Below are positions 5,957 to 7,802 of a stretch of 7,802 nt of DNA, in pieces. A program made the translations under genes and the position numbers. The notes beneath the pieces are model-generated. The model was given only the letters and a program-made list of their open reading frames with translations, searched no databases and was not told the DNA's origin. The stretch is taken from positions 1 to 7,802 of the forward strand of contig JAEEIC010000028.1 in assembly GCA_016281165.1 (NCBI GenBank), in the 5' to 3' direction. Every line of letters begins with the position of its first letter. The first letter of the stretch is position 1. This DNA comes from Bacillota bacterium. GTDB taxonomy: Bacteria; Bacillota; Clostridia; Peptostreptococcales; Anaerovoracaceae.

Positions 5957-7630
5957 TTATCCCCTCTTCACGCTGTTGAGAAACGAGATGATATCCCAGT
6001 CGTAAAGATACCTTGTGAACGTATCCTTGAAGGAGATCAGCCTGCCAGGCAGGTAGTTTTCCCCGTATATATCGGAATGCACGATAAGATCGTCCTCAAA
6101 TGCTGTCTCTCCCGTGATGATCCTTTTATGCTCGCAGGGTATCGCCCTGAAGCGCTCAAATGTCTCCCTGCTCAAAGGTTCCGGGTGCTCCATTATCACG
6201 CACATGTCATCGGGATCGACCCTGGCGGCCCTTCTTACCCACTTGCTCCGGGCTTCGTCGAAGCTCCCATAGTGCATGAAATACAGCCTGACAGAAGTGT
6301 CCCCGCGCCTTAATACGCCTACAGGATACGTGACCGCGTCATCGGACCATTCTTCCGGCTCACAATGAAGATAATAATCCAGATGCGAGGCGAATTCCAG
6401 AAAATCCTCGGTGTGAATGAGCAGTCCCACGGTGGGAGAGCGGTATTGCAGGCCCATATCCTGTGAGACAAAGCCGCTGATGCAGTTGTTGCTTATGATG
6501 CTGACGTTCTTGTTGCGCAGAAGAACGCGCTTTGATCTCATGTAGAGCTTTCTGAGCGTGGTATCGTCATAATCGATCTTTCCGGCGGCACCGTTTTTCA
6601 GACCGTCCCCCCTGAGTATCCCAAATGCCTTAAGGGCCAAAAGCATACGCCTGTAGACCCTGTAAAAAGGAGCGATCCTGTACGGATCCTTCGCGCAGAG
6701 CCTTACCTTGAGCCTCAGACCTTTGTAATAGCGCTTGCTCTCGTCGAGCCAGTGAGAATACTCTTCTCTTGACCGCAGACGGTCCTCCCTGTCCGCGAGC
6801 ATATAGCCGCGCAGACCGAAACGCGCCAGCATGTCTATATACCCGCGGATAAGATCCGCCTCGGGACAGTTCTCCCAGTCGTCCCCGACCTCTTCGAGTA
6901 TCTCTCCGATCTGCGCGATCCCTGAGCGGATCCCTGTCCCCCGCTTTGCCGTGACAAGAGTGTGCATGATCGATGAACTGTGCATCCTGTAATGATAGAA
7001 GACATCGGCCAAAGACATCACCCTTTGCGCCTTTATCGAAGCCTCGAAGGAGAAGCCTTCGTCCTCATGGATGATATTCGGCACGAAGCGGATGCCGTTT
7101 TCGATGAGGAACTCTCTCCGGAAGAGCTTAAAGGTAACCATGGGGTAATATTCTTTTGTCTCAATACCCCTCTTTAGGCTGTCGATGCCGCTCACGACTT
7201 CATCTACACCGACAGAAGGGCTGAATTCATACATGAATCCCTCGGTATCGTCACCGTCAGCGGTAAAGGTGTCTCTGGCGACGATGAGCATGTCGAGCCT
7301 GTTCTCCTCAGCCGTGCGGTATATCTTTCCCAGACAGTTCTCCGATATGAGGTCGTCTGAATCGACGAAGATCACATATTTGCCGGCAGACGCGTCCATG
7401 CCGGTGTTCCTGGCCCCTCCGGGGCCGCTGTTCTTCTGGTGTATGGCCCTGACTCTCTCAAAGCGGGCGGCGTAATCGTCGCATATCGCCCCGGAACGGT
7501 CCGCCGATTCGTCGTCCACCAGCACGATCTCATAATCATCCAGGTCCTGGGCGAGAAGGCTGTCCACACATTCGACCAGATAATCCTGACAGTTGTATAC
7601 GGGGACTATGACACTGATAGATATACTCAT
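5957..7630 (-). CDS. Two-domain protein: family 2 glycosyltransferase fused to a DUF1919 domain
   Basis: 557 residues from the ATG at 7630. Residues 3-230 are a GT-A family 2 glycosyltransferase: ISVIVPVYN at the start, D39-D40-E-S, the GPGGARNTG segment (69-77), the metal-binding D90-S-D92-D93, and H188-E189-D190 as the likely catalytic acidic pair. Residues 230-372 are helical and basic. Residues 373-557 match DUF1919, a family annotated with exopolysaccharide or capsule biosynthesis: VSIISNNC (376-383), SPTVG (398-402), YPVG (435-438), FMHY (451-454) and KWVRR (463-467). The first domain should extend a lipid-linked glycan, and the role of the second is unknown. The frame is open to an ATG at 7714, but family 2 enzymes begin directly before the first beta-strand. 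The ATG at 7630 also has AGAGGG 7 bases upstream, so the shorter form is preferred. It is the first gene of a pair with the flippase. Confidence 0.9.
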   Translation of the reverse strand: MSISISVIVPVYNCQDYLVECVDSLLAQDLDDYEIVLVDDESADRSGAICDDYAARFERVRAIHQKNSGPGGARNTGMDASAGKYVIFVDSDDLISENCLGKIYRTAEENRLDMLIVARDTFTADGDDTEGFMYEFSPSVGVDEVVSGIDSLKRGIETKEYYPMVTFKLFRREFLIENGIRFVPNIIHEDEGFSFEASIKAQRVMSLADVFYHYRMHSSSIMHTLVTAKRGTGIRSGIAQIGEILEEVGDDWENCPEADLIRGYIDMLARFGLRGYMLADREDRLRSREEYSHWLDESKRYYKGLRLKVRLCAKDPYRIAPFYRVYRRMLLALKAFGILRGDGLKNGAAGKIDYDDTTLRKLYMRSKRVLLRNKNVSIISNNCISGFVSQDMGLQYRSPTVGLLIHTEDFLEFASHLDYYLHCEPEEWSDDAVTYPVGVLRRGDTSVRLYFMHYGSFDEARSKWVRRAARVDPDDMCVIMEHPEPLSRETFERFRAIPCEHKRIITGETAFEDDLIVHSDIYGENYLPGRLISFKDTFTRYLYDWDIISFLNSVKRG

Positions 7631-7637
7631 CGTTTCG

Positions 7638-7643
7638 CCCTCT
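7638..7643 (-). promoter_or_regulatory. Ribosome binding site that fixes the GT2-DUF1919 start
   Basis: The minus strand reads AGAGGG, 7 bases before the ATG at 7630. This favours that start over the ATG 84 bases upstream at 7714, which lies inside a hairpin stem and would add 28 residues unlike any glycosyltransferase N-terminus. Confidence 0.6.
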
Positions 7644-7694
7644 TTTTCGTCTCTTTCGCTTGTGCCACGCCTGTTTAAGAGGCGCTCCACGCAG

Positions 7695-7718
7695 TTCCAT
7701 GCCGAAACCGGCATGGAA
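7695..7718. repeat. Perfect 10-base inverted repeat in the GT2-DUF1919 leader
   Basis: TTCCATGCCG (7695-7704) and CGGCATGGAA (7709-7718) are exact inverted copies separated by AAAC. In RNA of either strand this would form a 10-base-pair hairpin with a 4-base loop. No T-run follows on either strand, so it is not an ordinary terminator. It lies 65 bases upstream of the ATG at 7630, where an operator for a dimeric regulator or a structured 5' leader would be expected. I found no convincing promoter boxes around it. Confidence 0.65.
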
Positions 7719-7757
7719 ATACCTGTTTTCTGTACTCCGCGTCACAAAGGAGGCCCA

Positions 7758-7787
7758 AAACGATCCCAACGGGATCAATGATCGTTT
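7758..7787. repeat. Nested, mutually exclusive inverted repeats upstream of the GT2-flippase pair
   Basis: AAACGATC (7758-7765) and GATCGTTT (7780-7787) form an 8-base inverted repeat with a 14-base loop. Within the same stretch GATCCC (7762-7767) and GGGATC (7771-7776) form a 6-base repeat with a 3-base loop. Both pairings use GATC at 7762-7765, so only one can form at a time. In the minus direction the inner hairpin is followed by GTTTTGG, a weak terminator-like tail. It could end an upstream minus-strand gene beyond the window, act as an attenuator, or be an operator. Confidence 0.45.
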
Positions 7788-7802
7788 CTTCTGCCCAGAC
7801 TC

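Noticed and set aside
7631..7714. 28-residue N-terminal extension of the GT2-DUF1919 protein from the ATG at 7714
   Set aside because: The ATG is in a hairpin stem, the extension does not resemble the family, and the ATG at 7630 has a better placed ribosome binding site directly before the first beta-strand.
7719..7747. Possible promoter TTGTGA-17-AGGTAT before the GT2-DUF1919 gene
   Set aside because: The -10 box matches only two of six consensus bases, so it is not supported. Transcription may start outside the window.
7536..7802. Minus-strand frame open from the right edge down to 7536, possibly the tail of an upstream gene
   Set aside because: It runs across both inverted repeats and into the GT2-DUF1919 coding region with an Arg/Lys-rich, motif-free product. 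A chance open frame is more likely, though the window is too short to exclude a tail fully.

Overview
The window carries five protein genes and no RNA genes, insertion sequences or CRISPR. Three genes form a surface-polysaccharide or exopolysaccharide module. The other two form a small transporter/hydrolase operon next to it. The DNA is GC-rich, with frequent AGG/AGA arginine and ATA isoleucine codons. It has AAAGGAG-type ribosome binding sites and sigma70/sigmaA-like promoters (one is TTGACG-18 bp-TATAAT). These features, and flippase and DUF1919 motifs of the kind common in Clostridia, suggest an anaerobic Bacillota/Clostridia-like bacterium. That assignment is an inference, and another phylum with similar codon use (for example Synergistota) cannot be excluded.

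Left part (1-2675, minus strand): a MATE-family multidrug/sodium antiporter is followed 15 bases later by a beta-lactamase-family serine hydrolase (SxxK, YxN and HGG motifs). The hydrolase is cut off by the left window edge. The two are probably co-transcribed from the strong promoter at 2734-2763.

Centre (2676-4421): a 211-base divergent promoter region separates the MATE operon from a plus-strand gene. That gene encodes an unusual two-domain protein: a GT-A family 2 glycosyltransferase fused to a C-terminal DUF218/YdcF-like domain. It ends in a hairpin terminator that overlaps its own stop codon, and the converging flippase gene ends only 10 bases away.

Right part (4415-7802, minus strand): a second two-domain glycosyltransferase (GT2 plus DUF1919) is followed after 9 bases by a Wzx-like polysaccharide flippase. 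Upstream of this pair is a 172-base leader with two prominent inverted-repeat structures.

Working model (inference): the two glycosyltransferases add sugars to, or otherwise help build, a lipid-linked glycan on the cytoplasmic face. The Wzx-like protein moves it across the membrane. No polymerase, priming transferase or nucleotide-sugar synthesis gene lies in the window, so the locus probably continues beyond the right edge. The most unusual feature is that both glycosyltransferases carry a different, poorly understood C-terminal domain. The GT2-DUF218 fusion is the rarer-looking of the two.
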